DNA from: Lepas anatifera
Lineage: Eukaryota > Arthropoda > Thecostraca > Lepadidae
Reading direction: 5' to 3'
Length of the DNA stretch: 64,000 nt
NCBI GenBank assembly: GCA_034440635.1
Contig: JAOTON010001937.1
Location: 1,116,001 to 1,180,000, forward strand
The translations under genes were made by a program, and so were the position numbers. This document shows, piece after piece, positions 1 through 11,188 of the stretch (positions are counted from its first letter, which is position 1; the number at the start of each line of letters is the position of its first letter). The notes under the pieces are model-generated. The model was not told where the DNA came from and did no database searches. It was given only the letters and a program-made list of their open reading frames with translations.

Positions 1-57
1 CTACAAATACAAAGAACAGCAGCCAAAACAGAAAAAATGTAGTTAAATAGTTCAGTA

Positions 58-100
58 GGTAGCTCAGTTGATAGAGCGCTGAGCTCCGGCCGCTGTTCAG
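58..100 (+). other. tRNA-like A-box remnant
   Basis: The stretch around 58-78 (ggtagctcagttgatagagc) matches the D-arm/A-box consensus of tRNA genes. No B box follows; the sequence runs into a 27-bp tandem array instead. It is probably the head of a degraded tRNA-derived SINE rather than a working tRNA. This rests on a single short motif. Confidence 0.35.
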
Positions 101-133
101 AAACATGCGGTGGCAGTGCATCAGGCTTGGATC

Positions 134-401
134 GGTTCCCCTGAGACACTCCGGTGCTCCGGTTCCCCTGAGACACTCCGGTGCTCCTGTTCCCCTGAGA
201 CACTCCGGTGCTCCGGTTCCCCTGAGACACTCCGGTGCTCCGGTTCCCCTGAGACACTCCGGTGCTCCGGTTCCCCTGAGACACTCCGGTGCTCCGGTTC
301 CCCTGAGACACTCCGGTGCTCCGGTTCCCCTGAGACACTCCGGTGCTCCGGTTCCCCTGAGACACTCCGGTGCTCCGGTTCCCTGAAACACTCCGGTGCT
401 C
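134..401 (+). repeat. 27-bp minisatellite, about 10 copies
   Basis: The unit begins ggttcccctgagacactccg and ends gtgctcc. It repeats nearly perfectly about ten times, and the last copy is degenerate. Because 27 is a multiple of three, two long forward frames stay open across it. Those frames are by-products of the period and show no gene. Confidence 0.95.
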
Positions 402-2055
402 AATAGTTTACCCGACGTAGGTCAGCTGGCAACTGATTCATGGGAGGGTGACCTGGGCAGGGCAGCCGTGCCTGTGCTTGGCGGGAAGTTAAACTTTGGC
501 TTCTAAATTAACCCTTCATTGTGGGAGTTTCTCGTTCGGGTGGTGGGGTCGGGTCTCCGTGACAAGTTCATTGATGACTTTAGTCAGACTCCGACTTAAA
601 AAACAAACTGGGAACAACTTGGCCAAATTCATATAAAAACTGAAGAAACTTAGCGATTAATCACGTATGAGGAAGTAAATTACAATTAACAATGCGTTTA
701 ATGTCGGAAATGCATGTTAAACAGGTTACCGGCCAATTGACCTATATGTCCACTCTAAGTATGTCTAACCTTTTCTCTTTAAAAAATAAACAGGCAGAAA
801 AGCTGCATATTGCTGAGAACCGAGCAATAAACTAAGGGAACTTACGAAATAATGCATCTATGTATTTTCCTGTCTTTGTATAATTCACATTTTTTCCAAA
901 TATTACCGGTCAATTGACCGGCGCGGCCGTCCTAGGGCTAACTAGTCATTGATTCTTTTATCTATTTTTCTTCTTGATCCTTCTGTGGTTGACCCAGTTG
1001 ACGGCTACCCCAAGTACCAGTTCCTGCCCCAAGCTCGGCCCAAAGGTGCCCCGAGGCTGCCCCAACGAGATCTCGTTGGAATTGGTCACATTCTGCAGGC
1101 TGGGGTACTGGAAGGAGAACGAATAATTCAACTGAAAAGAAAATTAAGGAACTGGTGACTTGTTACCGCCGTTATAACGTAGGTTTAGAATGAAGGAAGT
1201 ATTAATATGTCTGTCTCTGTTCAAGGCTGTCTGATTGTGTGCCCCCTCCTTTGCAGGTCAATGTAAGGCGTAGAAAGGGCGTTACGGGCCTCAATTGTTG
1301 CCTCACGCTAAGGCTTTTGAATGGAGGCGCAGTTACAAAGGAGCAAGTTTGATCGTTTGATTAAAGATCAACTGAGATTTCCAGAGCACCTGCATAACAG
1401 AGCACGGAGTACGTAACCATTCGCCGTGACTCAATCACATTTGGCTTACCTACAGATTGCCTTGAAGTTCGTACTCATGTTCAGTAAATTTTCGTATGTG
1501 TTCTAGTCACTTAGAATACAAGTTGGAGTTAGCTGTCGTGAGTTAGAGTCTATCTGTCGTGATTCAGAGTCTATCTGTTGTGAGTCATTGGTTAGATTGC
1601 GAGTGTTCAATGAGAGTCCAAATGTTTGTGATTACGGTGTGATTCTTTTGTGAGGTGATGCTTGTCTAATTGTTGTTTTCCGTTTCGCCAGTTTTTACTT
1701 CACTTGGATTTTGGCTGTAATTGCGAGACATCACTTCCGGGAAATATAGAACCAAAGTGCCAAGTAGTGTATTTTTCGACAACTTACCCATGTAGCCGAC
1801 GGCGAGAACAATAAAAATCCTAACAAGTTGTCAGGTGATCATGTAGAGTTTCACCATACGTACTTAGATTAGGGTGAAACCAGTCGACTTCCTTTGCTCC
1901 CTCATAGTCCAGCAGGAAGCCACAGACGTATTGTGAGCTGAACACCATTAGTGATGTTGTAATACGTAGTTTTCAGTCAACCATAGTAATCTGTCATCCT
2001 GTATTTAGTCTGTCCTGTGTCCTATGTGAATTCCATATCTAAATAACCCAGGTGT
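402..2055. other. No recognised gene; possible BEL/Pao LTR or leader region
   Basis: No gene was recognised here. A perfect 16-bp palindrome, ccggtcaattgaccgg, sits at 906-921, and a related copy (ccggccaattgacc) starts near 729. The gag-like frame that follows at 2060 makes an upstream LTR or leader plausible. I could not find paired LTRs or a primer-binding site, so this is only a suggestion. Confidence 0.3.
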
Positions 2056-2059
2056 TACG

Positions 2060-4070
2060 ATGGAAAGACAGAGTGGGACAGGTCAGCTGGAAATGGAACC
2101 ACTGAGTCAGGTGCAGGATGGGAGCAGTGTCAGGTCGAGGTCGGGAAGAACCCTGCGGCCTACAGAGTCTGGCCGCGAGTTCCAGCTGGAGATAAAGAGC
2201 AAAAACTACAAGAAACAGGTTCAAGATATCAAGAAAAGGTCATCCGAAATCCTGGGAGACGAAGGGTCTTCTCACAAGGTGCTACCGTGTGCAACGGAAG
2301 AAATGGTGAATGAGTGGATTCACGCATATGTGGTTCTAGTGCAAACAGAACAAGAGCTACGATGTCTACTCCTGCCAGAAGAAGCAAATCAGCATGCAGA
2401 GGAGCACGCTAGGCTGATGCAGAGCCTGAATGAAATGAAACGCCACATTGAAGATCGTCAGAAGACATTGCGTGTGACCAGAGCAAGAGATCCGTCCATC
2501 GCGGAACATTCTATCGCGACCGGCTCTTCCAGGTCTGTGAGGTCCGGCCTGATGTTAATGCGCGCTCAAGATGAGCATTGACGAGCAGAAGTAACTGCCA
2601 AACTGGTGATGTTACAAAAGAAGAAACTGCTGGAAATGCAGCGAAAGGAACTCGAGTGGAAGGAGGAGGAGCTGGTACTGCATACGAAGCTAGAGGTCCA
2701 TCGTCTTCAAGCTCAAGTGGTAGAGAAGTTTGAGAGAGAGCTGCATGCTGATGAGACTTCTGCTGTGGAACGAGACGCTGCTGAGATGACTGGCTGCACA
2801 TTCTGAAGCAGGAACTCAGCTGACCTCCAACATCAAACCAGATGAGACAGGAAACAAATCGGAGATGTCCACCGGAGACGTCGCCCGTGAAGCTAAGGCA
2901 GCACCGCTGACTTCAGTGAATGTAGAGAGCAACTGCCTGCTCGCCAGTAACGCACAACCTGATTTCACACCTGCTGGAACGGAGCCCGCTGCTGTTAGAG
3001 GCGCGATCAAAAGGGATGATGGTCATGCTGCGTGTGAAGAAGCCAATCAAGGTCTCCTCTCAGCTATGACTGAGCTGTTGTCTGAGCAGGTGAGAAGAAA
3101 TCGTCTTCCATGTCTTGCTCCTGAAGTCTTCAAGGGCAATATGGAAGACTTCCATCTTTGGATGAAGACATACGAGTCGTACATAGAAGCACAGACGTCA
3201 TCACCAATGGAACGTCTTCGTTTTCTGGCTCAATTCACTGCTGGTGAGGCTCGGAACTCCATTCAAGGCTTTTTACACCTGCGATCTGAGGACGCCTACA
3301 CGAAGGCTAACTAAAGCCAAGTTGCAGGAGCGCTATAGAAACGACTTTCTGACGGCAGCCACTTACAAGAAGAGGATTCGCACGTGGCCCCTTATTAAAC
3401 CATGCGACGGGAAGGCTCTTCAGCAGCTTGCTGACTTTTTGGATAGCTGTGAAACTGCATCACATTCTGTAAAGGGCCTGGAAACTCTTATGATCCTGAG
3501 GAGAACATGAAAATGTTGCATATTCTTCCAAGGCATATTGTCAATCGGTGGGACTGTATCGTGGATACGTGTCTGCATGAACAGCTTGAGGAATCAGCTG
3601 GGTACTACCAGTCCCTGAGTGTCTTTGTGTCCTTCCTGAAGAAAGAGGCCAGAGTTGCGAGCGGACCCATCAGTTTCCAGCGCACCAAGCCTTGTCATAA
3701 GCCAGAGCGCTCTCCAAGGAGGATGCCACTACCGAACAAGGCAAGGACGTTTTTAGCTGTAGCAGACGCTTCAGCACATGACGCTAAGAGCGCATCAGTG
3801 AACTATCGCGGGGCGGAATCAGAATATCGTCCTGCGAATTGTAAGTTATGTGGGTGAAATCACGCACAGGAGCTTTGTGATAAGTTTCCCAAACTGGAAA
3901 TCATTGGAAGACAAGACGTGGTACGGGAGTACAGCTTGTGTCGCGGCTGCCTGAAGCCTGGTCATGTTTGGCAGCTCTGCAAGAGAAAGAAACGCTGTGA
4001 GAAGTGCAGAAGCTTTCACCCAACTGTTCCTCACGATGATAGGTTGCAGCATTCTGAGGTCAAGACTTCT
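2060..4070 (+). pseudogene. BEL/Pao-type gag, decayed
   Basis: A series of + strand frames reads as one broken gag. It begins with a charged, coiled-coil-rich N-terminal part (2060-2810, with a stop near 2580). A capsid-like part follows from 2865, with a phrase VFKGNMEDFHLWMKTYESYI typical of the DUF1759/Pao gag family, then LRFLAQFTAGEARNSIQGF. The C-terminal part (3780-4030) has spaced cysteines (NCKLCG, then LCRGCLKPGH and CEKCRSFH) like the Pao zinc knuckles. At least four stops or frameshifts interrupt it (near 2580, 2805, 3313 and 3855). No protease or pol of this element follows, because LINE sequence abuts it at about 4071. The family assignment is by domain order and motif; activity is excluded by the breaks. 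Confidence 0.7.
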
Positions 4071-5230
4071 AAGGCCGCCTCCTGGTTTCCGACCTGGATA
4101 AGGCCTCTGCATTTAACCAGATGTACTGCACAGTGTCCAGACAGGTCCGTATCAGGAAGTTGGACCGCGAGGCGAAGAGGAAGCTGAGAAACCCCCTCTT
4201 CAAACAGTGCCAGGACTGTCAGGGGCATCGCTCCGATTGCTGTCAAGCCTTCACAGAGGAGGAGCTTACCTTCCAACTGCAACAGGCGCAACTGAAGAAG
4301 GCCCCGGGCCCGGATGGTGTCTGTAACGAGCACCTCACACACCTCGGTCCGGCGGGACGGAAACTACTTCTCCAGACCATCAACACGTCCTGGTTGGCGA
4401 GAGGTCCCCGGGAGTGGAGACGGGCTACAATAATCCCGATCCCGAAAAGTGGCAAGGACAAGAAACTCCTGAGCAGCTACCGTCCCATAGCCCTCACCTC
4501 CCACACTGCCAAGCTGGTAGAGAGGCTAATCTCTGCCAGACTATCGACCGTGACTTCACGCAAAAGCCTAATACCCCCAGAACAAGTCGGCTTCAGCGAG
4601 GGACGAGGAGTGGAGGATGGCCTAGGTCGGCTGATTCAAGAAGTTCAAGATGGGTGGCAGCGCCCTAAACCCGACCCCCGTCGCCCCCGCCCAGACGGCG
4701 CCACGGCGCAGAAGTTCCTCCCTTCTCGCATACGATTTTTCCAGGGCGTACGACAAGGTCGACCACCGCCTGCAGCGGGTCAGACTACTCGAGCTCGGCG
4801 TCCCAGTTTGTATTGTTGACTGGTGCTGGCAGTTCCTGAGGGACCGACGCTGCAGGGTGGAAGTGAACGGTGTGTTAAGCGGCGAGAGGGTGTACAGAGC
4901 GGGCCTACCCCAGGGCAGTGTTCTCTCCCCGCCCTTGTTTTTGTTATGGGCGGCCCCTCTCGCCGCCACCCTCAAGTCCCCGGGCGTCCGACCGTTTTTC
5001 TTCGCGGACGACACTGCCACCCTCTGCTCTGGAAACTCCATCGCCGAAGCCACGAAGAGAGCACAAGGAGCAGCGGACCGCCTGTCTAGATGGGCGTACA
5101 GGAATAAGATGACGGTGGCGGGTGAAAAGACCCAACTCCTTGTTCTGTCGCAGAACGCCAGGGACTCCGACGGGTGCCACGTGAAGGTAGCGGGACAGAC
5201 AGTCACCGCGGGCACCAGTCTGAAGCTGCT
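4071..5230 (+). pseudogene. LINE ORF2, reverse transcriptase part
   Basis: Conserved RT blocks appear in order: KKAPGPDGVCNEHL, then EWRRATIIPIPKSGKDKKLL with SYRPIALTS, then LIPPEQVGF, then YDFSRAYDKVDH, then GLPQGSVLSP. The catalytic box reads FFADDTATL, so the two aspartates are kept. A one-base frameshift near 4720 separates the fingers from the palm. The frame ends at LKLL where the nested element begins; the rest of the protein resumes at 11189. Confidence 0.85.
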
Positions 5231-5377
5231 GTTGTTGTTGTTGTTGTTAGGTCCCTCCGGCCTCCCTAGGGAGGCGTAGCCGTCCGGCTCTGGAGGGACC
5301 TAGCGGCCGTCGCCACGGCCGCGACGTATTCGTCGCCGCGCACCTCCTGGGTTCTCGGGTGGATGCGCCCGAGGATG

Positions 5378-7966
5378 TTGTTGTTGTTTGGGGTTTTAGG
5401 GCGCTTCGACTACATGGTCATTTCGCGCCCATCCTTGTTTATAATGCACAAAAAGTAGGGTTAGCGATTTAAGTTGTGTTCGGCACAGCACACTAGGTGG
5501 ATTGGAAAACAGCTCCAAATATAACAAACCTATCAACCAAATACAGACTACGTCTCCCAACTCCTGCCGTCAAACATTTCTGAGACACACCACGCTGTAC
5601 TGTGTCCCACTCTGCTGGTGGTCTTGCCATTCGTTCCGGGTATCCCAGACCTTTGGGCGGAGAGCGACGCACGAATGTTGTGTCCCTGTCCATGTACGCC
5701 TCTCGAACTCTGTGACCGGGGTGCCTCCCATCACTACCTGGAGATGGGCGCGGCACATCCTGCCACACATGTTGCACGTTTCCGATACTCTCGGTGGAAC
5801 CAGAATGCAGCCGTGGATGAAGAAGCTCTTTTGTACCCTTGGCACCCAAATTCTCTTTCCTTTTGAGTCTCAAAAACAAAATCTGTTTTCTCCTCAGTCA
5901 CGTGTTGGGGGATTTTTCCTCACACCGTAAGTTTGGAGAGGATAGCCTGCGTTTCCCTTCACGCACGATTGTGCCGGGGCATTTCCTGTTAGTTTTCGTA
6001 GGTGGTGTTGGTGGAGGCGGAGGTGGCGGAGGGTATGGCGGGGGCATTAGCCCTGTATCCCCGTGACCCGGAGATAGGATGATTCCAATCTGTTCCTTGC
6101 TCACGTCACGGCCCTTTGGGGGTGCGGAGGAGGACCGCTCCGAGCCAAACCGTTTGGTTATCTTGTTTGAGGGTGTTCTGCCTTTCGATTCTGTGGACGT
6201 CTGTAATGTTGAGTTTGTTACGGTTGTGATGGTGGGTACCGCACTTCCTACCTTTTTTGGAGTGGCTCCTTCGCTCTGTGTCACAGCAGGAGGTATTTTG
6301 GTACTCACAGGGCCGGGAGCATCTGCTCGGTTGACCTGCGCGTTTCGCTGCAGGGGGTTCCTGGGACTGTTCTCCGGCTTTCTCTGTATGAGCTACTGAA
6401 TGCTGCCTATTGTGAGTACCAGTCTGCACCCCTTTCTCAGCGGTGTCTCTGCTGCCACCGTTGGTCTGCGGCGCTAATGCCGACACGACCGAGTCATCCG
6501 TTGGGTCTGTCTGGACACTCTTCTCAGCTGTGACCCTATGTGGCTGGTCAGGTTGGGCTTCAACGTTCGTGACATCAAGTTGGTTGTCAGGCTGTAGCAC
6601 CTGACCGCCAAGCAGATTCATAAATTCACGCACGGAGAGGTGCATGATGTCTCGCATGGATGAATCCATGGTGGCAGGTGGGTTGACACGCTGCGTCTTT
6701 CCCACCAGAGCATCCCGAAAAGAAGTCGAGCGAGGAGCCGTCGTCTGTTCTATAGTCGGTTCCAGTGAGCTGGGTGTGTTGCCGACGTTGTCTCGTGCTG
6801 TGGAGGTTTCTTTGGGGTCGTCCCCAGGACCTTGGTCTTAAGCTTTTTCTCTCAGAGAGAAACTTGGGGGCATGTACGTGACCACGCCTCATGGTCCCCA
6901 CTACAAACCGCACACTTCGTGACATCAGCCTCGCAAGCAGCTGACCCATGCCCCACAGACGAACACTTCCCACAGTGTTCCTGCCCTTTACACGACTTAG
7001 CTACGTGACCGTACCTCTGGCAACGGTAACACCGTGTGGGGTCCGGCACGTACTTACGAACACGCACGGAGAGCCAACCAACCCGAATATCTCTGGGGAG
7101 TTCCTTGCTTTCGAAAGTAAGAACGAAAGTATTCGTTGGCACGAGTTTGCCATTCAATCTCTTGCTCATTCTTCGTACTTTCGTTACACCCTGCTCCTCC
7201 AGACCGATCAGAACATCCTCCTCTGTGGAGTCTATCAGTTTCCGACAAGTAACAACTCCCACAGCGCTGTTCTTTGTCGGATGAAGAGCGACAGAGACTG
7301 GTACACAGATCACTGCCTTTCCTCACCTAAATAGGAAAGGTTTTTAGCAGACAATAGGTCACGTGTTTCTGCCTCCGATGACATGGTCACTTCCAATTTT
7401 GTGCCTGAGTGCCGATAGACGTGGGTTGCAGTTCCAAAATTTGCCAGGGCCTGAGCGACCTGGAAGGGGTTAACCTTGTCGCCCTCCTCAAGAGTGAGGA
7501 CGAGAACTCTGGGAGTGTTCTGGTCCCCACAGGGGTTGAAGCGCGAGCCTGGTGTGGTCTAGTTAGCGCGGGGGTCTATCATCCGTAGAGTCCATCACAT
7601 CAGTGGTTTCAGAGAATGTGGTCGGGTTGTTCAGTTCGAAGCAGGGATCGGAGTCCGTAGGGTCTTTCCAGTAGAAGTAGATGCTTGGGAGGATGCCATG
7701 AGAAAAGTATTTACCTTCGGCCCCCGGGTTGCCAGCTGTCAATAGCTGGGCCCGGGGGCTGGTACAGTGCCTACGGGGGCAGGTGCGCCCGTCTCAGAGG
7801 GGCGAGAGATACTCACGCAACCCTCCGATCAGAACGCACCCACCCCTTGACGCCATCAGCCCAGTGGGCCGGCAGGGCCATGAGTCGGGACGAAGCAAAA
7901 CGCGGCAGCCCTCACGCAGCGGAGACTGCGGTCAACCAGGCGCGAGCAAAAGGTCGGGGTCTCGAA
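5378..7966 (-). mobile_element. Nimb/I-like LINE, ORF1 only, nested in a LINE
   Basis: The 8-bp sequence cgaggatg flanks the element at 5370-5377 and 7967-7974. Removing it rejoins the host LINE frame from HRIL to GRIHP. The - strand 5' end (7966 down) carries a GC-rich leader with a cccgggggcc-type stem just before the ORF1 start at 7699. The 3' end (5378-5430) shows gcgccctaaaaccccaaac and CAAC repeats, a 3' end I associate with Nimb-like elements. The whole insert is 2.6 kb and holds ORF1 followed by about 500 bp. No endonuclease or RT is seen, so ORF2 has been lost. Confidence 0.75.
5850..7699 (-). pseudogene. Nimb/I-like ORF1 (nucleic-acid-binding gag-like protein)
   Basis: The start at 7699 reads MASSQASTSTGKT, fitting the N-terminus I recall for Nimb-type ORF1. 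The frame breaks within the first 250 bases. The best-preserved segment (7313-6852) reads through a GVTKVRRM phrase to three zinc knuckles: CYRCQRYGHVAKSC, then CGKCSSVGHGSAAC, then CAVCSGDHEAWSRTC. This arrangement is typical of I-superfamily ORF1 proteins. Downstream is a low-complexity tail with a proline run (MPPPYPPPPPPPP) and a basic block EGKRRLSSP. The same tail recurs at 24600-24867. At least three frameshifts are present, so it is not functional. Confidence 0.75.
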
Positions 7967-10900
7967 CGAGGATGCGATGGCGCATCGCCATCAGGGCCGG
8001 ACATCGGCACAGAATGTGGGCTGGAGTGTCCGGTTCCTCCCGGCAGAGACGGCACCAGCTGGCCCTGCAGCGAGCGTCGCTGCACTGGGCGCACTGCCGG
8101 GATGGGTGTCGCCCAATCCTGTGCAGGTAGGCTGTCGAACCGGACTAATGGCCCGCCCGCAGCTGATGAACATCCACCGCCGCGTTCCGCGCGAGTCCCG
8201 TCACCGGACGCGGCAGACGATCGCCCATGAGCAGCCGGTACCAGCCGTCCGGCCAGCGGCGGACCGACCCGGCGCGCGCTGTCCGTCCTGCCGCGCGGTA
8301 GATGGTGCGCACGTCTAGCGGGACGTCCGCCTGCGGGAGTCGCGATGCCTCAGCGGCGAGGCGGTCGGCGTGCTCGTTCCCCCGCAGACCGCAGTGGGAC
8401 GGCACCCACTGCAGGTGGAATCGGCGGCCGGTGGAGGTCATGCTTCGGAGTAGATCCCAGATTGCGGCCCCGAGCATGGATGTCTGGGAGGACGGACCCT
8501 GCCGCAGTGTAGCCAGTGCTGCTTGGGAATCTGTGCACACTACGACTGGGTCATCAGTGTGAGCCGGGTTGTCGTGGAGGTGCTGCAGAGCGGCTCGCAG
8601 TGCAAAGAGCTCCACCCGGTAACTGGAGCACAGTGCACCGGCCGGGGTGCGTAGTGAGTGTTCGGTGCCGTCCGGTTCCTCGATAAGTGCTCCGGCGCCT
8701 CCCTTAAGCACCCCAGCCTCTGCTGAGCCGTCCGTCCACAGCCAGGTTGCGCACTGTGGGAGCGACGCTAGGTGGTGGGACGCAGCCTGTCTCCTCTGTT
8801 CGGGAGAGGCTCCGACTGGTAGGCCCTCACCCACGTCCAACCTGAACGTGACCTTGCCAGGGTCCGTCCACGGCGGCAAGCGCGTGGGGAGGGTGGGCTC
8901 TACAGGGGCGGTGACACCAGCGGCCTGCCACGCCGCCAGTCCCACACCCCGCCAGCCCGCCGTAGTCGCCAGTCGTGTCGGGGCCGTGGCGTCCGCAACC
9001 TCTCGCAGGGGGTCCGACGGCGGCAGGGCCCGCGCTTTGGCCAAGAATCTCGCAGCCAGCGTGGTGCGGCGCGCCAAAACCGGTGTCAAGCCGGCCTCCG
9101 CCATCAGGGCGTGCGCAGGCGTGGACAGGAGGCAGCCGGTGATCAGTCGTGCGGCTGCGCGCATCTCCCTCTCCAGGATTTCGATGTGTGATGGGGGGGG
9201 TCGCTGGCAGCCAGGCGGCAGCTGCATGTTCGATGGCACCCCGTACGTAGCCGTTGGCTACCGCTCTAAGCTGCCGTTCTTCCAATCCCCAGTCACGTCC
9301 GGTGAGCGACCTGAGGTGGGCGAGTCGCGGCCTGGTCCGTTTTTTCATGTTGCGGCAGTGAGCCCCAAAGTGTAGCAGCCGGTCTAGCGTGACACCCAGT
9401 AGCTGGAGGTGGTCCCCTGCTTCAACGGTCTTCCCCGCCACCTTGAAGGTGCAGTCGACCGCGTCGCGGGACCACTGGGAGAGGACGACAGCTTGGGTCT
9501 TCTCACCGGCTACACGCATCTTCGGCCGCTGGGCCCATCTAACCAGCGCGTCGGCGGCCAATTGGGCTCTGGTCCTGGCCGTCGATATGTCGTTGCCGGC
9601 GCACAGCGTCGCAGTGCCGTCAGCGTAGAGGAAGGGGGTTACCCCGGGATCCTCCTGAGATCAGCCGCGAGCGGGGCCGCCCATAACAAAAACAGGGTCG
9701 GAGACAGGACACTGCCTTGCGGCAGGCCTGCCCGGAACACCCGCTCACGATTCTTGGTGCCGTTGACCTCCACTCGTGCTCGGCGGTCGCGCAAAAAACT
9801 CCAGGTCCATCGGACCGGGCACAACGGGAATCCCCCATCCAGCAGTCGGGCTCGTAGTAGGTGGTGGTCAACCGTGTTATAGGCACGGGCAAAATCGAAG
9901 GCCAATAGGACGTACTTTTGGGCTGTAGATCCGTCCTCGGCCCTCTTGGATCGCGCCTTGGGACGGTTCCAGCCGTCCTGAACCTGCTGGACGAGGCGTC
10001 CAAGGCTGTCCTCTACCGACCGTCCCTCTCTAAAGCCGACTTGTTCTGCGGGGATGAGGTCACGCTGAGCTGCGGCGAACGAGAGACGGGAGAGGATGAG
10101 ACGCTCCGTCAGCTTCAACAGGTGGCTAGTCAGTGCTATCGGGCGATAGCTACCGACGAGGCGCTTGTCCTTGCCAGACTTTGGGATAGGCACTATCGTG
10201 GCTTGGCGCCACTCCCTTGGGACCGTGCCTTCCCGCCACGAGCCGTTAATCAGGGTCAGCAGGGCCTCCCGGGCGACGGGGCCGAGGTACTTGAGCATCT
10301 CGTTGGTAATGAGATCAGGGCCCGGGGCCCTTCCTCAACTTCAGGTTTTGGAGCTCTCGCACCAGTTCCGGCATGGTGAACTCGGCGCAACAGAGGGTGC
10401 GGGCTCCATCGCACTCCGAACAGCGAGAGAAGGCTGGGCCTCTGGACTTGGCCTTGGCTTCGCGGTCCAACTTCGTGGCTCGGACTTGGCGCGATACCCT
10501 TGCATAGGTGCTGCAGAAGACCTCGGCTTTATCGGAGTCCCTGATGAGCACACGACCGTCCTCCTCCATCGCCTGTCCGTCACGATGCTCACCATTTCTT
10601 CAATAGTTTGGAGACTCTGCCGATGTCGTTGGGCCGGTTCAGTTTCTCCGAGACGAATTCGCGGAATTTCGCCCGGGAGACTTTCGCCTCCACAGTGGCT
10701 GCGTGCTGCTTAGCACGGATCCAGCGGAGTTTGGAGTCCGGATCTCCGTCAGTGACCGCTGCGCGCGCCGCCTTCCTCTCCTCAATGGCTTCCAGAAGCT
10801 CCGGGTCGAGCGCCCAGGGCTTAGGGTCCGCCCGAGAGCCTCTCGGGATATAACGGGCGCTAGCACGCTGCAGCACGGCGGTGAAGTGAGTGCACAGGCT

Positions 10901-11188
10901 CTGGACACTGGCTGGTTGGGGCACCGCCTCTGACAAGGCAGCCTCACAGCACTCGGTCCATGCCCGCCAGTCCGCCTTCCGGAACTCCCAGCGCGTCTTA
11001 CGCACTCTGTGGGGGTGAACTTCCCCGGCCTGGGTCGATATCTTGATGACCATGGGGAGATGGTCGCTCCTCAGGTCAGGTCCCAGCTCCCATGTTGCCC
11101 GACGGGCGAGGCTTCTCCCGCAGGCGGCGATATCCGGGGCGGTACGGCTACCCGTACGATAGCTGACGAAGGACGGTGCACCGGAGTT
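7967..11188 (-). pseudogene. LINE ORF2: endonuclease C-end, RT, RNase H
   Basis: On the - strand, 11188-10590 encodes the end of the APE-type endonuclease (SYRTG, SDHLPMV) and a basic linker ending FVSEKLNRPNDIGRVSKLLK. The segment 10570-9560 encodes the RT, with LIPAEQVGFREGRSVEDSLG and FDFARAYNTVDH, then GLPQGSVLSPTLFLLWAAPL. The segment 9560-8145 encodes the thumb and an RNase H domain (WTDGSAEAG, VVCTDSQAAL, WVPSHCGLRGNEHADRLA). Frameshifts separate the blocks near 10590, 9640 and 9240. The C-terminal cysteine cluster (CAQCSDARCRASWC) lies near 8000-8100. The last 40 or so residues are found beyond the nested element, at 5377 downward, ending RTATPP and a stop. Confidence 0.85.

Larger units (their letters stand above)
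5231..11188 (-). mobile_element. 5'-truncated RNase H LINE on the - strand, itself split
   Basis: Read on the - strand, the element starts at 11188 inside the C-terminal part of the endonuclease. It continues through RT and RNase H to about 7967, is interrupted, and resumes from 5377 to 5231 with the C-terminus, 3' UTR and (CAA)n tail. The tail shows as gtt repeats at 5231-5248. The bases ctgaagctgct flank it on both sides (5220-5230 and 11189-11199), an 11-bp target duplication. It is the same general family as the LINE it entered: the end motif (GGCTACGCC, then a GGCC-rich stem, then CAA repeats) recurs near 12690 and 38490. Confidence 0.85.

Noticed and set aside
105..406. Two overlapping repetitive proteins at the window start
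   Set aside because: Products of the 27-bp minisatellite; no promoter, splice site or known family.
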